Position numbers and translations under genes: made by a program. 39,095 nucleotides of DNA from Pseudomonas sp. HMWF021 (lineage in GTDB: Bacteria > Pseudomonadota > Gammaproteobacteria > Pseudomonadales > Pseudomonadaceae), in the NCBI RefSeq assembly GCF_003061005.1, contig NZ_QAIK01000136.1, forward strand, positions 41,665 to 80,759, in the 5' to 3' direction. A model generated the notes under the pieces. The model was not told where the DNA came from and searched no databases. It saw only the letters and a program-made list of their open reading frames with translations. Positions 26,626 through 37,525 of this stretch are shown here, one piece after another; the first letter of the stretch is position 1, and each line of letters begins with the position of its first letter.

Positions 26626-29600
26626 TCAAAAAGGCTTGTCGAAGGTGATTTTCGGCTCTTTCCACGGGCCTTTGACGGTGTACTTGACGCTGGCGAAGCG
26701 CGCCACGCGGTCGCCGATCAGCTTGTCGATCAGGAACAACGCCCCGCCGACCGCCGGCGCGCCGACGATCAACGCAGCAATCGGCAGGTTATTGGTCACC
26801 GGCAAAGTCACCAGCAATTTCGCATCGACCTGCTCGCGCACCAGATCCAGCGTACCGTTGAGCTCAATGTTGCTCGACGGCCCGGTCAGACGAATCGGCT
26901 CGCGAGTGTCGTAGACACCGGCGTTGGCGACCAAAAGACCCTTGACCCTATCGTAGCTCAAGCCCTTGCCGAACAAATCGGAGAAGTCCAGGCGCAGACG
27001 GCGACCGATGGAGTTGAAGTTGAGCAGGCCGAACACCCGCAATGCTTGCGCGCCGCCCTCCACTTCAACGAACTGACCTTTATTGAGCGAGGCGTCCAGC
27101 GTGCCAGAGAAGCGTTTTGTCGCCAGCCACGCCGGCGAACCCGGCCAGCGGCCATCGACATCCATGTGGAACTCTTCACTGGTCACGCTCGGCGCGAAGC
27201 CCCAGCCCTTGAGCACATCGGCGAGATTCTTGCCGCTTATCCGGCCCTTGAACCAGCTGTTGGTCGAACCCGGCGCGCCTTCCCAGCCGCCATTGCCCTG
27301 CAACAGAATGCCCTTGAGGCCCATGTCGAGATTGTTCAGGGCGATGCCTTTGGCGGTCGGGCGCACTTTCAGCGACCAGCCACCCACCAGATCCTGGCCC
27401 TGGAACAACTGATTGATGGTGATATCCAGCGCCGGAATTTTCGTCGGGTCGACGGAAACCAGCGGGTCGGGTGAATTCTCGTCGGCCTGCACCGTCGGAT
27501 CCGGCGCCGGCAGGCGCACGTATTGCAGATTGACCGCAATCGGTGCGCCTTTCGCATCGGGAAGACTGGCCGAGCCTTTGGCCTGCTGGCTGTCGAGCGC
27601 CAGATTCCACGCCCATGGCTTGCGATTGACCTGCACCGCCGCCTGATCGAGCGTGGTGCCGAATGCCGTGAGCTTGCCCACCTTGAAGTCGGCACTGTTG
27701 AGCAGTTGCTTGGCGCTGCCGCCGGGATCGTTACCGGCGTATTTGCTGACCAGATCCTGCCACGGCGCGACGTCCAGCTCCGACAGCACACCGCGTATGC
27801 GCAGGCCCTTGGCGTCCGGCAGCACCGCGTCACCGGTGCCGAGAAACAGTTCGCCACGACCCTCGGCGATATTGCTCGGCGGTGCGGCGAAGGTGAAGCT
27901 GGCCAGTTGATCGTAACTGACCCAATAACGCCGCTCCGCGCCTTGCAACGTCATGCGGAACACCGTGTCACGGCCCTGCTGGGCCGGCATGCCGAACGGT
28001 GCCGGCAGATCCACCGCGACACCTTTCATGCTGGAGCTGACCGTCAACTGGCTGTCGTTGCCGTCCAGGTTGACCTGCAACTGATACGGAATGGTCCCGG
28101 ACACTGGCAACGGCTGGGTCACGCCCAGCCAATCGGTGAGTTTCTTGACCTCGACCTGCCCGGACGCCGCAACCCGGGTCTTGAGCTTGTTGGCAATGCC
28201 ATCGGCGAAAATCTGCGCGGTCACCGGTTTGTCGAAAGCCCTGGCGGTGATGTTCTGCCCGCTCAAGCCCTTGGCGCTGTCGAATTGAAAATCGCCCTTG
28301 AGCTGGCTCAGTTCAAGCTTCGGTTCTGCCAGTTTCAGCCGCGCATTGGCGGTCTTGAAGTCGACGAGGATCTTCGGCAGATCGCCCTTCTCCAGCGGAA
28401 TATCGAGTTTGACCTTGCCCTGCAGATCGCCCTCGCCTTCCCAGCCGGCAAACGTTTCGCCAGTGCCGATCGGTGCGGTCTGCAGAATCTTCAGCCCGTC
28501 GCCCAGCCCGCCGGCAAACCCGCCATCGAGAAGCAGATGCGTGTGCTGCCCGGCCGGCAAATGGGGAATATTGACGAAAACATCGCTGACTCGGGTGTCG
28601 AGCAACTGGCCCTTGTCGGCGACGATGCGCACGCCGCTGTCCTCGATGAACACGTCACCGCTGACCTTGCTCACGTGCGGCCAGCCCGGCTGGAACGCCA
28701 GCTCGGCGTCATGCACCTTGAAGAACAGGCTGATGCTGCGGTCGACATCCTTGGCGTTCTTGTTCAGCGAACCCTGGTACTGGAAGAAGCCTTGATCCAC
28801 CGCGCCTTTGAGGATCGCCGTGCGCAGCCACTCGTCGAGGGCCGGACTGAGGACTTCGGGCAGGTATTTGGCGGTGTAGCGACCGTCGCCATCGACCAGA
28901 CCGACGCGCAGGTCCATGTAGTCTTCCTGGCTATGGTCGAAGTGCAGGCGGATCAGGAAGTCGCCGGCAATCTTGCCCTCTTCGCCCAGCACCTTCAGGT
29001 ACGGCGCAATCAGGGTGAAACCGTCTTTATCGAGCTTCCAGGTCAAGCGGGCGTTGGCCTGGATGTATTGCCATGGCTTGGCGAAGATCGGGTCCAGGTG
29101 CAGGACGAAATCCTTGCTGTCCATGCGCAACTCGCCACCGTCGAGGTTGCCGCTCAGGCTGCCACTGACGTTTCGCGCCGCCGGAGCACCGTGATAGGCA
29201 TCGAAACCGACTTGATCCAGGTTGGCAGCAAAGCCGAATTTCGAGCCGTCGGTGGCGTTGGGACGAAAATCCAGCAGCACGTTGCGCAGCCCACCGGTCA
29301 CTTTCAGATGATCAACGACCGTGGCGAAGCCTTCCGGCAATGGCCCCAGCGCATTGAGCAGCGGTGTGATCGGCGTCAGATCGAGGCGGTCGGCCTGCAG
29401 ATGCCAGAGCTCGTCGACTTTATCGGTAGCTGCCGTCTGCTTGAGCTGCACATGGGATTCCCAGCGGGTCTCGCCGAAATTCATCGCCAGCGAATCGAGG
29501 GTAACCGTCGCGCCATCATCGTCGCGCTGGTAGTAGCCGTTGAGCGCCAGATTGTTGATCTGGATCGGCTTGCGCTCGGCATAGGCGCCAGTCAGTTGTG

Positions 29601-30429
29601 GCGCGTTCAAACGGATGGCGGCGCTCTGCAGGGCACCGTCGTTCCAGTTCACCCACAGTTCGCCGCCAGCCTTGATCTCGGAGAAATTCCACTGTTGGGT
29701 CACACGCTCCGGCAGCCATTTGGACCAGTCGCTTTGCGGCAGGCTGACATAACCTTCCAGCGAACTGTCCGGCAATTGCGAGGGGCGAATCCGCGTACGC
29801 AGGCTCATCGCCACCGGTTGCCCGTCGGGCAAGGTCAAACGGGCGTCGAGACGCTGACGGCTGGTGCCGTTTTTCAGGTTGAGACCGACGTAGGTGAAGG
29901 TCATCGGCGCCTGATCCAGCGGCTGCACGGTCACCTGACTGTCGAGCACCGAGAGTTGCTGAACCATCTGCGAGCGATTGAACAGTTGCTGGGGGTCCAG
30001 CGGCTGGTCGTTCTGCACCGGCAGGCCTTCCAGTGCCCAGGTGCCGTCCTGCGCTTCCTTGACGCTGACCTTCAGACCGTTGAGTTCCAGATGGGCGATG
30101 CGCAATTCGCGCGCCAGCACACTGCCCCACAGATCGGGCACCACGCGCACCCGATCCAGACGCAACGCGTTGGCGCCGTCACCGACCATCACATCGTGGG
30201 CCAGCAGGATCGGCGCGAAACCGCTCCAGTTGCCTTCCAGTTCGCCGATCTGCAACGGCATGCCGAGCGCGGCGGTGGCCTTGTCTTCGATATCGGTGCG
30301 ATATTCCGCCACCAGCGGCGTCAATTCCCGACCGAGGCTGACGTACAGCGCCATCAACACCAGAACCAACGCGCACAGGCCCAGCCCCCAGCGGGTAAGT
30401 GCGGCCAGAATGCGTGTCAGACGCTCCAT
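26626..30429 (-). CDS. yhdP: YhdP, large AsmA-like lipid transport protein
   Basis: Inner-membrane-anchored, 1267-aa AsmA-like protein of the TIGR02099 type. In E. coli YhdP, with TamB and YdbH, forms a beta-taco bridge for phospholipid movement to the outer membrane. An N-terminal membrane helix lies at about 14-30 (GLGLCALVLVLMALYVSLG). A very long periplasmic part rich in beta-strands follows. The conserved C-terminal DUF3971/AsmA_2 region includes NNLPIAALIVGAPAVGGALFLIDKL. GGGAG 9 nt upstream supports the start. It follows rng by 75 nt. The length is normal for Pseudomonas, with no frameshift seen. Confidence 0.94.
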   Translation of the reverse strand: MERLTRILAALTRWGLGLCALVLVLMALYVSLGRELTPLVAEYRTDIEDKATAALGMPLQIGELEGNWSGFAPILLAHDVMVGDGANALRLDRVRVVPDLWGSVLARELRIAHLELNGLKVSVKEAQDGTWALEGLPVQNDQPLDPQQLFNRSQMVQQLSVLDSQVTVQPLDQAPMTFTYVGLNLKNGTSRQRLDARLTLPDGQPVAMSLRTRIRPSQLPDSSLEGYVSLPQSDWSKWLPERVTQQWNFSEIKAGGELWVNWNDGALQSAAIRLNAPQLTGAYAERKPIQINNLALNGYYQRDDDGATVTLDSLAMNFGETRWESHVQLKQTAATDKVDELWHLQADRLDLTPITPLLNALGPLPEGFATVVDHLKVTGGLRNVLLDFRPNATDGSKFGFAANLDQVGFDAYHGAPAARNVSGSLSGNLDGGELRMDSKDFVLHLDPIFAKPWQYIQANARLTWKLDKDGFTLIAPYLKVLGEEGKIAGDFLIRLHFDHSQEDYMDLRVGLVDGDGRYTAKYLPEVLSPALDEWLRTAILKGAVDQGFFQYQGSLNKNAKDVDRSISLFFKVHDAELAFQPGWPHVSKVSGDVFIEDSGVRIVADKGQLLDTRVSDVFVNIPHLPAGQHTHLLLDGGFAGGLGDGLKILQTAPIGTGETFAGWEGEGDLQGKVKLDIPLEKGDLPKILVDFKTANARLKLAEPKLELSQLKGDFQFDSAKGLSGQNITARAFDKPVTAQIFADGIANKLKTRVAASGQVEVKKLTDWLGVTQPLPVSGTIPYQLQVNLDGNDSQLTVSSSMKGVAVDLPAPFGMPAQQGRDTVFRMTLQGAERRYWVSYDQLASFTFAAPPSNIAEGRGELFLGTGDAVLPDAKGLRIRGVLSELDVAPWQDLVSKYAGNDPGGSAKQLLNSADFKVGKLTAFGTTLDQAAVQVNRKPWAWNLALDSQQAKGSASLPDAKGAPIAVNLQYVRLPAPDPTVQADENSPDPLVSVDPTKIPALDITINQLFQGQDLVGGWSLKVRPTAKGIALNNLDMGLKGILLQGNGGWEGAPGSTNSWFKGRISGKNLADVLKGWGFAPSVTSEEFHMDVDGRWPGSPAWLATKRFSGTLDASLNKGQFVEVEGGAQALRVFGLLNFNSIGRRLRLDFSDLFGKGLSYDRVKGLLVANAGVYDTREPIRLTGPSSNIELNGTLDLVREQVDAKLLVTLPVTNNLPIAALIVGAPAVGGALFLIDKLIGDRVARFASVKYTVKGPWKEPKITFDKPF

Positions 30430-30504
30430 GTCAGTTGGCTCCCATGGCGATAAAACTGCGAAAAGCTGAGGCCAGCCGTTTTGGATTGAATGTGCCGCAG
30501 GATC

Positions 30505-31962
30505 TCAGAGCAACACCACGTCATATTGTTCCTGGGAATACATGGTTTCGACCTGAAAGCGTATGGTGCGGCCAATGAACCCCTCAAGCTCGGCGACGTT
30601 ACCGGATTCTTCGTCGAGCAAACGGTCCACCACTTTCTGGTTCGCGAGCACCCGATAGCCCTCAGCCTGATAGGCACGGGCTTCACGCAGAATCTCGCGG
30701 AAAATCTCGTAACAGATGGTTTCCGGGGTCTTCAGCTTGCCGCGCCCCTGGCAACTGCTGCACGGTTCGCACAGCACTTGCTCAAGACTTTCGCGGGTAC
30801 GTTTGCGGGTCATCTGCACCAGTCCCAGCTCGGTAATGCCGATGATGTTGGTCTTGGCGTGGTCGCGTTCGAGCTGTTTTTCCAGGGTTCGCAGCACCTG
30901 ACGCTGGTGTTCTTCATCTTCCATGTCGATGAAGTCGATGATGATGATCCCGCCCAGATTGCGCAGGCGCAATTGACGGGCAATTGCCGTGGCAGCTTCC
31001 AGATTGGTCTTGAAAATGGTTTCTTCGAGATTGCGGTGGCCGACGAACGCCCCGGTGTTGACGTCGATGGTGGTCATGGCTTCCGCCGGATCGACCACCA
31101 GATAACCGCCGGACTTGAGCGGCACTTTGCGCTCGAGGGCTTTCTGGATTTCGTCTTCGACGCCATACAGGTCGAAAATCGGCCGCTCGCCCGGGTAGTG
31201 TTCCAGACGATCGGCGATTTCCGGCATCAGCTCGGCGACGAACTGCGTGGTTTTCTGAAAGGTTTCCCGGGAGTCGATGCGGATCTTCTCGATTTTCGGG
31301 CTGACCAGATCGCGCAAGGTGCGCAGGGCCAGGCCGAGGTCTTCGTAGATCACACTCGGCGCGCCGACTGTCTTGATCTGCTCGCTGATCTGATCCCAGA
31401 GGCGGCGCAGGTAGCGGATGTCCATGAGGATTTCATCGGCCCCGGCACCTTCGGCGGCGGTTCGCAGGATGAAGCCGCCGGCCTCCTTGATCCCTTCCTT
31501 TGCCACACAATCGCTGACCACCTGCTTGAGGCGTTCGCGCTCGGCTTCGTCTTCGATTTTCAGGGAAATGCCGACGTGGGCGGTGCGCGGCATGTACACC
31601 AGATAGCGCGACGGAATCGACAGCTGTGTCGTCAACCGCGCGCCTTTCGACCCGATCGGGTCCTTGGTGACCTGCACCACCAGGCTCTGGCCCTCGTGCA
31701 CCAGCGAGCTGATGCTTTCCACCGCCGGGCCTTCGCGCAGGGAAATTTCCGAGGCGTGGATGAATGCCGCACGATCCAGACCGATATCGACGAATGCCGC
31801 CTGCATGCCCGGCAGCACCCGGACAATCTTGCCCTTATAGATGTTGCCGACGATCCCGCGTTTTTGCGTGCGCTCGACGTGGACTTCTTGCAGCACACCG
31901 TTTTCGACCACCGCCACGCGCGATTCCATCGGCGTGATGTTGATCAGAATCTCTTCACTCAT
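30505..31962 (-). CDS. rng: Ribonuclease G
   Basis: Endoribonuclease of the RNase E/G family that matures the 16S rRNA 5' end and turns over some mRNAs. The start is the ATG 31960-31962 (MSEEILINITPMESRVAV), giving 485 aa, the usual length. It has an S1 domain (GNIYKGKIVRVLPGMQAAFVDIG), the DNase-I-like catalytic site with MTTIDVNTGAFVG and IIIDFIDME, and the zinc link CEPCSSCQG. It lies between maf and yhdP. Confidence 0.96.
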   Translation of the reverse strand: MSEEILINITPMESRVAVVENGVLQEVHVERTQKRGIVGNIYKGKIVRVLPGMQAAFVDIGLDRAAFIHASEISLREGPAVESISSLVHEGQSLVVQVTKDPIGSKGARLTTQLSIPSRYLVYMPRTAHVGISLKIEDEAERERLKQVVSDCVAKEGIKEAGGFILRTAAEGAGADEILMDIRYLRRLWDQISEQIKTVGAPSVIYEDLGLALRTLRDLVSPKIEKIRIDSRETFQKTTQFVAELMPEIADRLEHYPGERPIFDLYGVEDEIQKALERKVPLKSGGYLVVDPAEAMTTIDVNTGAFVGHRNLEETIFKTNLEAATAIARQLRLRNLGGIIIIDFIDMEDEEHQRQVLRTLEKQLERDHAKTNIIGITELGLVQMTRKRTRESLEQVLCEPCSSCQGRGKLKTPETICYEIFREILREARAYQAEGYRVLANQKVVDRLLDEESGNVAELEGFIGRTIRFQVETMYSQEQYDVVLL

Positions 31963-32020
31963 GGCAGGGTCTCGTTCAGGCATGTTCACGATAATGGCCG
32001 CATCTTGATCCATACGACGC

Positions 32021-32617
32021 TCATTGCGCGTTCAGGTTTTGCCAACAGGGTATGCCGAAATGGCCCAACAGTTCTGCGGTTTCGCAAACCGGCAGCCCGA
32101 CCACCGCCGAATAGCTGCCATTGAGGCCCGCGACGAACACCGCGCCGAGGCCCTGAATGCCATAACCGCCGGCCTTGTCCCGGGGTTCGCCACTGGCCCA
32201 GTAGGCGGCGGCTTCTTCGCGGTTGATGGGGCGAAACCGCACCAGACTGCGCACAACCTGCGACTCACAGCGCTCGCCTTCGAGCACGGCGATGGCGGTG
32301 AGCACTTCATGCTCCTTGCCGGACAACATCATCAGCATGGCGCATGCATCGGCTTCGTCCACCGGTTTGCCAAGAATTTTGCCGTCGAGTACCACGGCGG
32401 TATCGGCACCCAGCACGCAGAACGTTGCGTCAGACGCCAATGTGCGCCGACCTGCCTCGGCCTTGCCACGCGCAAGGCGTTCGACGTAGGCCGATGGCGA
32501 TTCTTCAGGGAGCGGGGTTTCATCGATGTCCGCACTGATGGCGGAAAACGGAACGCCGATCTGCGTGAGCAACTCACGCCGACGCGGCGATCCAGAGGCA
32601 AGGTAAAGCGGCTTCAT
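32021..32617 (-). CDS. maf: Maf-family nucleotide pyrophosphatase
   Basis: House-cleaning nucleoside triphosphate pyrophosphatase. The YhdE-type members hydrolyse dTTP/UTP and their modified forms. The start is the ATG 32615-32617 ([16 protein letters not shown]), with GGGAG 8 nt upstream. The resulting protein is 198 aa. The N-terminal SGSPRRREL and central [18 protein letters not shown] are the substrate and metal motifs. The position after mreD fits the YhdE (dTTPase) branch. Confidence 0.94.
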   Translation of the reverse strand: MKPLYLASGSPRRRELLTQIGVPFSAISADIDETPLPEESPSAYVERLARGKAEAGRRTLASDATFCVLGADTAVVLDGKILGKPVDEADACAMLMMLSGKEHEVLTAIAVLEGERCESQVVRSLVRFRPINREEAAAYWASGEPRDKAGGYGIQGLGAVFVAGLNGSYSAVVGLPVCETAELLGHFGIPCWQNLNAQ

Positions 32618-32661
32618 CAAGACATCTCCCTTGTCGAGGTGCGGGCAAATGCCTGACCGGA

Positions 32662-33153
32662 TCAGTTGATTTTGTAGCGCCGGCGCAATCCACGCAAAGC
32701 GAAGCTGATCCAGGGCCAGAGCAAGGCACTGACCAGTGCCGGCAGCACCAGCGCCAGGGTCGGCTGACGGTTGCCGGTCAGTGCGCTGAGCCACAGCTGG
32801 ACCAGTTGCGCGAGGCCGAAGATCACCAGGATCACCAGGCACTGCTGCCACATAGGGAACATCCGCAGACGCTGCTGCAACGACAGCACGAGGAAGGTGA
32901 TCAGCGTCAGGATCAGGGCATTCTGACCGAGCAGATCCCCCTGCAGCACGTCTTCGGCCAGCCCCAGGCAGAACGCGGTGACCATGCCGACTGTATGCGG
33001 CATGTACAAGGCCCAGAACGTCAGGAGCAAGGCCAGCCACAGTGGGCGCAGGATTTCCATGAACATCGGTAGCGGTGACACGCTGAGCAGGATGCCGACG
33101 ACAAACGTCAGCCAGACGATCCAGCCGTTACGCGAAGCGGTAGCGCCGACCAT
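32662..33153 (-). CDS. mreD: MreD, rod-shape-determining membrane protein
   Basis: Inner-membrane protein of 163 aa with five or six hydrophobic helices. It works with MreC in the elongasome that directs lateral wall growth. Segments begin [29 protein letters not shown], and [14 protein letters not shown], then two further segments. A basic tail ([10 protein letters not shown]) follows. Its ATG overlaps the mreC TAA by one base. Confidence 0.95.
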   Translation of the reverse strand: MVGATASRNGWIVWLTFVVGILLSVSPLPMFMEILRPLWLALLLTFWALYMPHTVGMVTAFCLGLAEDVLQGDLLGQNALILTLITFLVLSLQQRLRMFPMWQQCLVILVIFGLAQLVQLWLSALTGNRQPTLALVLPALVSALLWPWISFALRGLRRRYKIN

Positions 33154-34232
33154 TACTCTTGTCTCCCGGTGGTGGCCGGCGCGGCGGCAGGCGGTTTGGT
33201 CGCCGCTGCAGGTTTGGTCGCGGCCGGTTTGCTTGCCACGGGCTTGGCCGCAGGCGTACTGGCAGCAGGCGCTGGCGGTGCAGCGGGCGCTGCTGCAGCA
33301 GCCGGGGCGTTTACGGTTTTCGGCACCGTGGCCGGAATCACCGGGCCACCGCCCTGCGCATCAAGATTTTCCTGGGCTTGCGCCGCATCGTTGGCGCGCT
33401 CTTCGGCGGTACGGTTGTCGCTGAACACCAGCAGCAGATAGCGGCTGCGGTTCAGTGCAGCGGTCGGCACCGCACGGACAATCGCGAACGGCTGGCCGGA
33501 GTCGTGGATGACTTCCTTGACCGTCGCCACCGGGTAACCGGCCGGGAAGCGCTGACCGAGGCCGGAGCTGACCAGCAGATCGCCTTCCTTGATGTCGGCG
33601 GTGTCGGCGACGTGGCGCAATTCCAGGCGTTCCGGGTTACCGGTGCCGCTGGCAATCGCCCGCAGACCGTTGCGGTTCACCTGGACAGGAATGCTGTGGG
33701 TGGTGTCGGTCAGCAGCAGCACTCGGGAGGTGTACGGCATCAACTCCACCACCTGGCCCATCAGACCGCGTGCATCGAGCACCGGCTGACCCAGCACCAC
33801 GCCGTCACGCTCACCTTTATTGATGATGATGCGATGGGTGAACGGGTTGGGGTCCATGCCGATCAACTCGGCCACTTCGACCTTTTCATTGACCAGCGCA
33901 GAGGAATTGAGCAACTCGCGCAGCCGAACGTTCTGCTCGGTGAGGGCGGCAAGCTTTTGCATGCGGCCCTGCAGCAGCAGGTTCTCGGTCTTGAGTTTTT
34001 CGTTTTCGGCGACAAGCTCGGTGCGACTGCCGAACTGGCTGGCGACACCTTCCCACAAGCGACCGGGCAGGTCGGTGATCCAGTAGGCATCCATCAGCAC
34101 CAGCGACGCTTGCTTGCGCGCAGGCTTGAGCAGGTCAAAGCGGGCATCGACCACCATCAGCGCGATCGATAGCACGGCCAGCACCAACAGGCGCACGCCC
34201 AACGAAGGGCCCTTGGCGAAAAGCGGTTTAAT
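33153..34232 (-). CDS. mreC: MreC, rod-shape-determining protein (probable ATT start)
   Basis: Bitopic inner-membrane protein that links MreB to the periplasmic wall-synthesis enzymes. I place the start at an ATT codon (34230-34232). Reading from it gives (M)KPLFAKGPSLGVRLLVLAV, which aligns with E. coli MreC MKPIFSRGPSLQIRL at the initiator Met. GGGAGGAG (34239-34246) ends 6 nt upstream. No ATG, GTG or TTG occurs in frame between that site and the preceding TGA. A TTG at 34200-34202 would lose ten conserved residues. From ATT the protein is 359 aa, with a membrane helix at about 13-27, a coiled coil at about 70-105 and the beta-barrel core. An Ala/Pro/Lys-rich tail occupies about 295-359. 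The TAA overlaps mreD. Confidence 0.9.
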   Translation of the reverse strand: MKPLFAKGPSLGVRLLVLAVLSIALMVVDARFDLLKPARKQASLVLMDAYWITDLPGRLWEGVASQFGSRTELVAENEKLKTENLLLQGRMQKLAALTEQNVRLRELLNSSALVNEKVEVAELIGMDPNPFTHRIIINKGERDGVVLGQPVLDARGLMGQVVELMPYTSRVLLLTDTTHSIPVQVNRNGLRAIASGTGNPERLELRHVADTADIKEGDLLVSSGLGQRFPAGYPVATVKEVIHDSGQPFAIVRAVPTAALNRSRYLLLVFSDNRTAEERANDAAQAQENLDAQGGGPVIPATVPKTVNAPAAAAAPAAPPAPAASTPAAKPVASKPAATKPAAATKPPAAAPATTGRQE

Positions 34233-34317
34233 AAGCCGCTCCTCCCAGGCAAATGTTCTGTTTATTCATACGGCATCAAACCGGCCTGGATGAAGACTGA
34301 CAGAAGATAAACGCCAA

Positions 34318-34343
34318 CAGGCAGCACTGCAAAGTGCTGCCTG
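34318..34343 (-). terminator. Hairpin between mreB and mreC (attenuator or terminator)
   Basis: A perfect 11-bp stem, CAGGCAGCACT (34318-34328) and AGTGCTGCCTG (34333-34343), with a 4-nt loop. It lies 32 nt after the mreB stop, and the minus-strand continuation is TTGGCGTTTATC. It probably limits read-through so that MreB is made in excess over MreC and MreD. Confidence 0.6.
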
Positions 34344-34374
34344 CGCGCTCACCCACGTATTGCAAACCGGCGAG

Positions 34375-35623
<1,249 letters not shown>

Positions 35624-35911
35624 ATGGCGCTAGAACGCTCCGACGTGGAAAAAATCGCACATCTGGCCTGCCTTGGCCTCAATGATGCCGATCTTCCGCA
35701 CATTACTTCCGCCCTCAACAGCATTCTCGGGCTGGTCGACGAAATGCAGGCCGTCGATACCGACGGTATCGAGCCTTTGGCCCACCCGCTGGAAGCCAGT
35801 CAGCGCCTGCGCGCCGACGTCGTGACCGAGACCAATCACCGCGAGGCCTATCAGTCCATCGCACCAGCGGTCGAAAACGGCCTGTATCTGGTTCCGAAAG
35901 TCATCGACTAA
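35624..35911 (+). CDS. gatC: GatC, Asp-tRNA(Asn)/Glu-tRNA(Gln) amidotransferase subunit C
   Basis: Small 95-aa subunit that wraps around the GatA-GatB interface and stabilises the GatCAB complex. The [19 protein letters not shown] start and C-terminal [20 protein letters not shown] are typical. GGAG lies 9 nt upstream. It is first in gatCAB, 16 nt before gatA. GatCAB presence suggests indirect synthesis of Asn-tRNA and/or Gln-tRNA. Confidence 0.96.
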   Translation: MALERSDVEKIAHLACLGLNDADLPHITSALNSILGLVDEMQAVDTDGIEPLAHPLEASQRLRADVVTETNHREAYQSIAPAVENGLYLVPKVID

Positions 35912-35927
35912 AGGGAAAGAGCCTGCA

Positions 35928-37379
35928 ATGCATCAAATGACTCTGGCCGAGATCGCCCGCGGTCTCGCCGATAAAAAGTTTTCCTCCGAAGAGCTGACCA
36001 AAGTCCTGCTGGCGCGTATTACCCAGCTCGATCCGCAGCTCAACAGTTTCATCAGCCTCACCGAAGAGCTGGCGCTCGAGCAGGCGAAAGCCGCCGACGT
36101 GCGTCGTGCCAACGGTGAGAGCGGCGCCCTGCTCGGCGCGCCGATCGCCCACAAGGACCTGTTCTGCACCCAGGGCATCCGCACCAGCTGCGGCTCGAAG
36201 ATGCTCGACAACTTCAAGGCGCCCTACGACGCCACCGTGGTTGCGAAACTGGCCGCTGCCGGCGCCGTGACCCTGGGCAAGACCAACATGGACGAATTCG
36301 CCATGGGCTCGGCCAACGAGTCGAGCTGGTACGGCGCGGTGAAAAACCCGTGGAACCTGGAACACGTACCGGGCGGTTCGTCCGGTGGTTCGGCGGCGGC
36401 GGTTGCCGCGCGTCTGTTGCCAGCGGCCACGGCCACTGACACCGGTGGTTCGATCCGTCAGCCCGCTGCATTCACCAACCTCACCGGCCTGAAACCGACC
36501 TACGGTCGTGTGTCGCGCTGGGGCATGATCGCGTACGCCTCCAGCCTCGATCAGGGCGGCCCGTTGGCACGCACTGCCGAAGACTGCGCAATTTTGTTGC
36601 AAGGTATGGCCGGGTTCGATCAGAACGACTCCACCAGCATCGATGAGCCGGTTCCGGATTACTCCGCCAGCCTCGGCGATTCGCTGCAGGGCCTGCGCAT
36701 CGGCGTGCCGAAGGAATACTTCAGCGCCGGTCTCGACCCGCGCATCGCCGAGCTGATCCAGAACAGCATCAAGGAGCTGCAGAAGCTCGGTGCGGTGATC
36801 AAGGAAATCAGCCTGCCGAACATGCAGCACGCGATTCCGGCGTACTACGTGATCGCCCCGGCAGAGGCCTCCTCGAACCTGTCGCGTTTCGACGGCGTAC
36901 GCTTCGGCCATCGCTGCGAGAACCCGGAAAACCTGATCGACCTGTACAAGCGCTCCCGTGGCGAAGGCTTCGGCCCTGAAGTGCAGCGCCGGATCATGGT
37001 CGGTGCCTACGCGCTGTCCGCCGGTTACTACGACGCCTACTACCTCAAAGCGCAGAAGATCCGTCGTCTGGTGAAGAACGACTTCATGGCTGCCTTTAAT
37101 GAAGTCGACATCATCCTCGGCCCAACCACGCCGAACCCGGCCTGGAAGCTCGGCGCCAAGAACAGCGACCCGGTCGCCGCCTATCTGGAAGACGTCTACA
37201 CCATCACCGCCAACCTCGCGGGCCTGCCGGGCCTGTCGATGCCGGCCGGTTTTGTCGATGGTCTGCCGGTGGGCGTGCAGTTGCTTGCGCCGTATTTCCA
37301 GGAAGGCCGTTTGCTCAACGTTGCCCACCAGTATCAGTTACACACTGACTGGCACACCCGCACCCCGCAGGGGTTTTGA
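35928..37379 (+). CDS. gatA: GatA, glutamine amidotransferase subunit A
   Basis: Amidase subunit that hydrolyses glutamine to give ammonia for GatB. It is 483 aa. The Ser-cisSer-Lys triad is K76 (APIAHKDLF), cis-S151 ([13 protein letters not shown]) and S175 ([10 protein letters not shown]). The stop codon lies inside the left arm of the large palindrome that fills the gap to gatB. Confidence 0.97.
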   Translation: MHQMTLAEIARGLADKKFSSEELTKVLLARITQLDPQLNSFISLTEELALEQAKAADVRRANGESGALLGAPIAHKDLFCTQGIRTSCGSKMLDNFKAPYDATVVAKLAAAGAVTLGKTNMDEFAMGSANESSWYGAVKNPWNLEHVPGGSSGGSAAAVAARLLPAATATDTGGSIRQPAAFTNLTGLKPTYGRVSRWGMIAYASSLDQGGPLARTAEDCAILLQGMAGFDQNDSTSIDEPVPDYSASLGDSLQGLRIGVPKEYFSAGLDPRIAELIQNSIKELQKLGAVIKEISLPNMQHAIPAYYVIAPAEASSNLSRFDGVRFGHRCENPENLIDLYKRSRGEGFGPEVQRRIMVGAYALSAGYYDAYYLKAQKIRRLVKNDFMAAFNEVDIILGPTTPNPAWKLGAKNSDPVAAYLEDVYTITANLAGLPGLSMPAGFVDGLPVGVQLLAPYFQEGRLLNVAHQYQLHTDWHTRTPQGF

Positions 37380-37503
37380 AACTGCTGCGCTCGGTAATGC
37401 TGCGTTGAAAACTGGCTCGTAATGCTCATTGACTACAGTCAACTCCGCTTACTCGCCAGTTTTCGCCTTGCCTTACCTTCGCTCGCGACGTTTCAAAATC
37501 CCC
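37370..37503. repeat. Large concentric imperfect palindrome between gatA and gatB
   Basis: Paired arms share one centre near 37436: GGGGTTTTGAAAC (37370-37382) with GTTTCAAAATCCCC (37490-37503), GGTAA (37393-37397) with TTACC (37473-37477), GAAAACTGGC (37407-37416) with GCCAGTTTTC (37455-37464), and TTGACT (37429-37434) with AGTCAA (37437-37442). It could be a dispersed intergenic repeat, an RNA processing structure, or both. It does not resemble the REP pairs. Confidence 0.75.
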
Positions 37504-37525
37504 AGCAAAAGGCTAGGAGACACAC

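Noticed and set aside
27523..30453. A 976-aa open frame on the + strand opposite yhdP
   Set aside because: It lies antisense to a clear 1267-aa AsmA-like protein. Its composition is the Arg/Gln/Asp/Val-rich pattern of GC-rich antisense frames and it lacks a plausible start region.
30505..32013. Longer RNase G start at 32013
   Set aside because: The 17 extra residues are not part of the family. The conserved start MSEEILINITP is at 31962.
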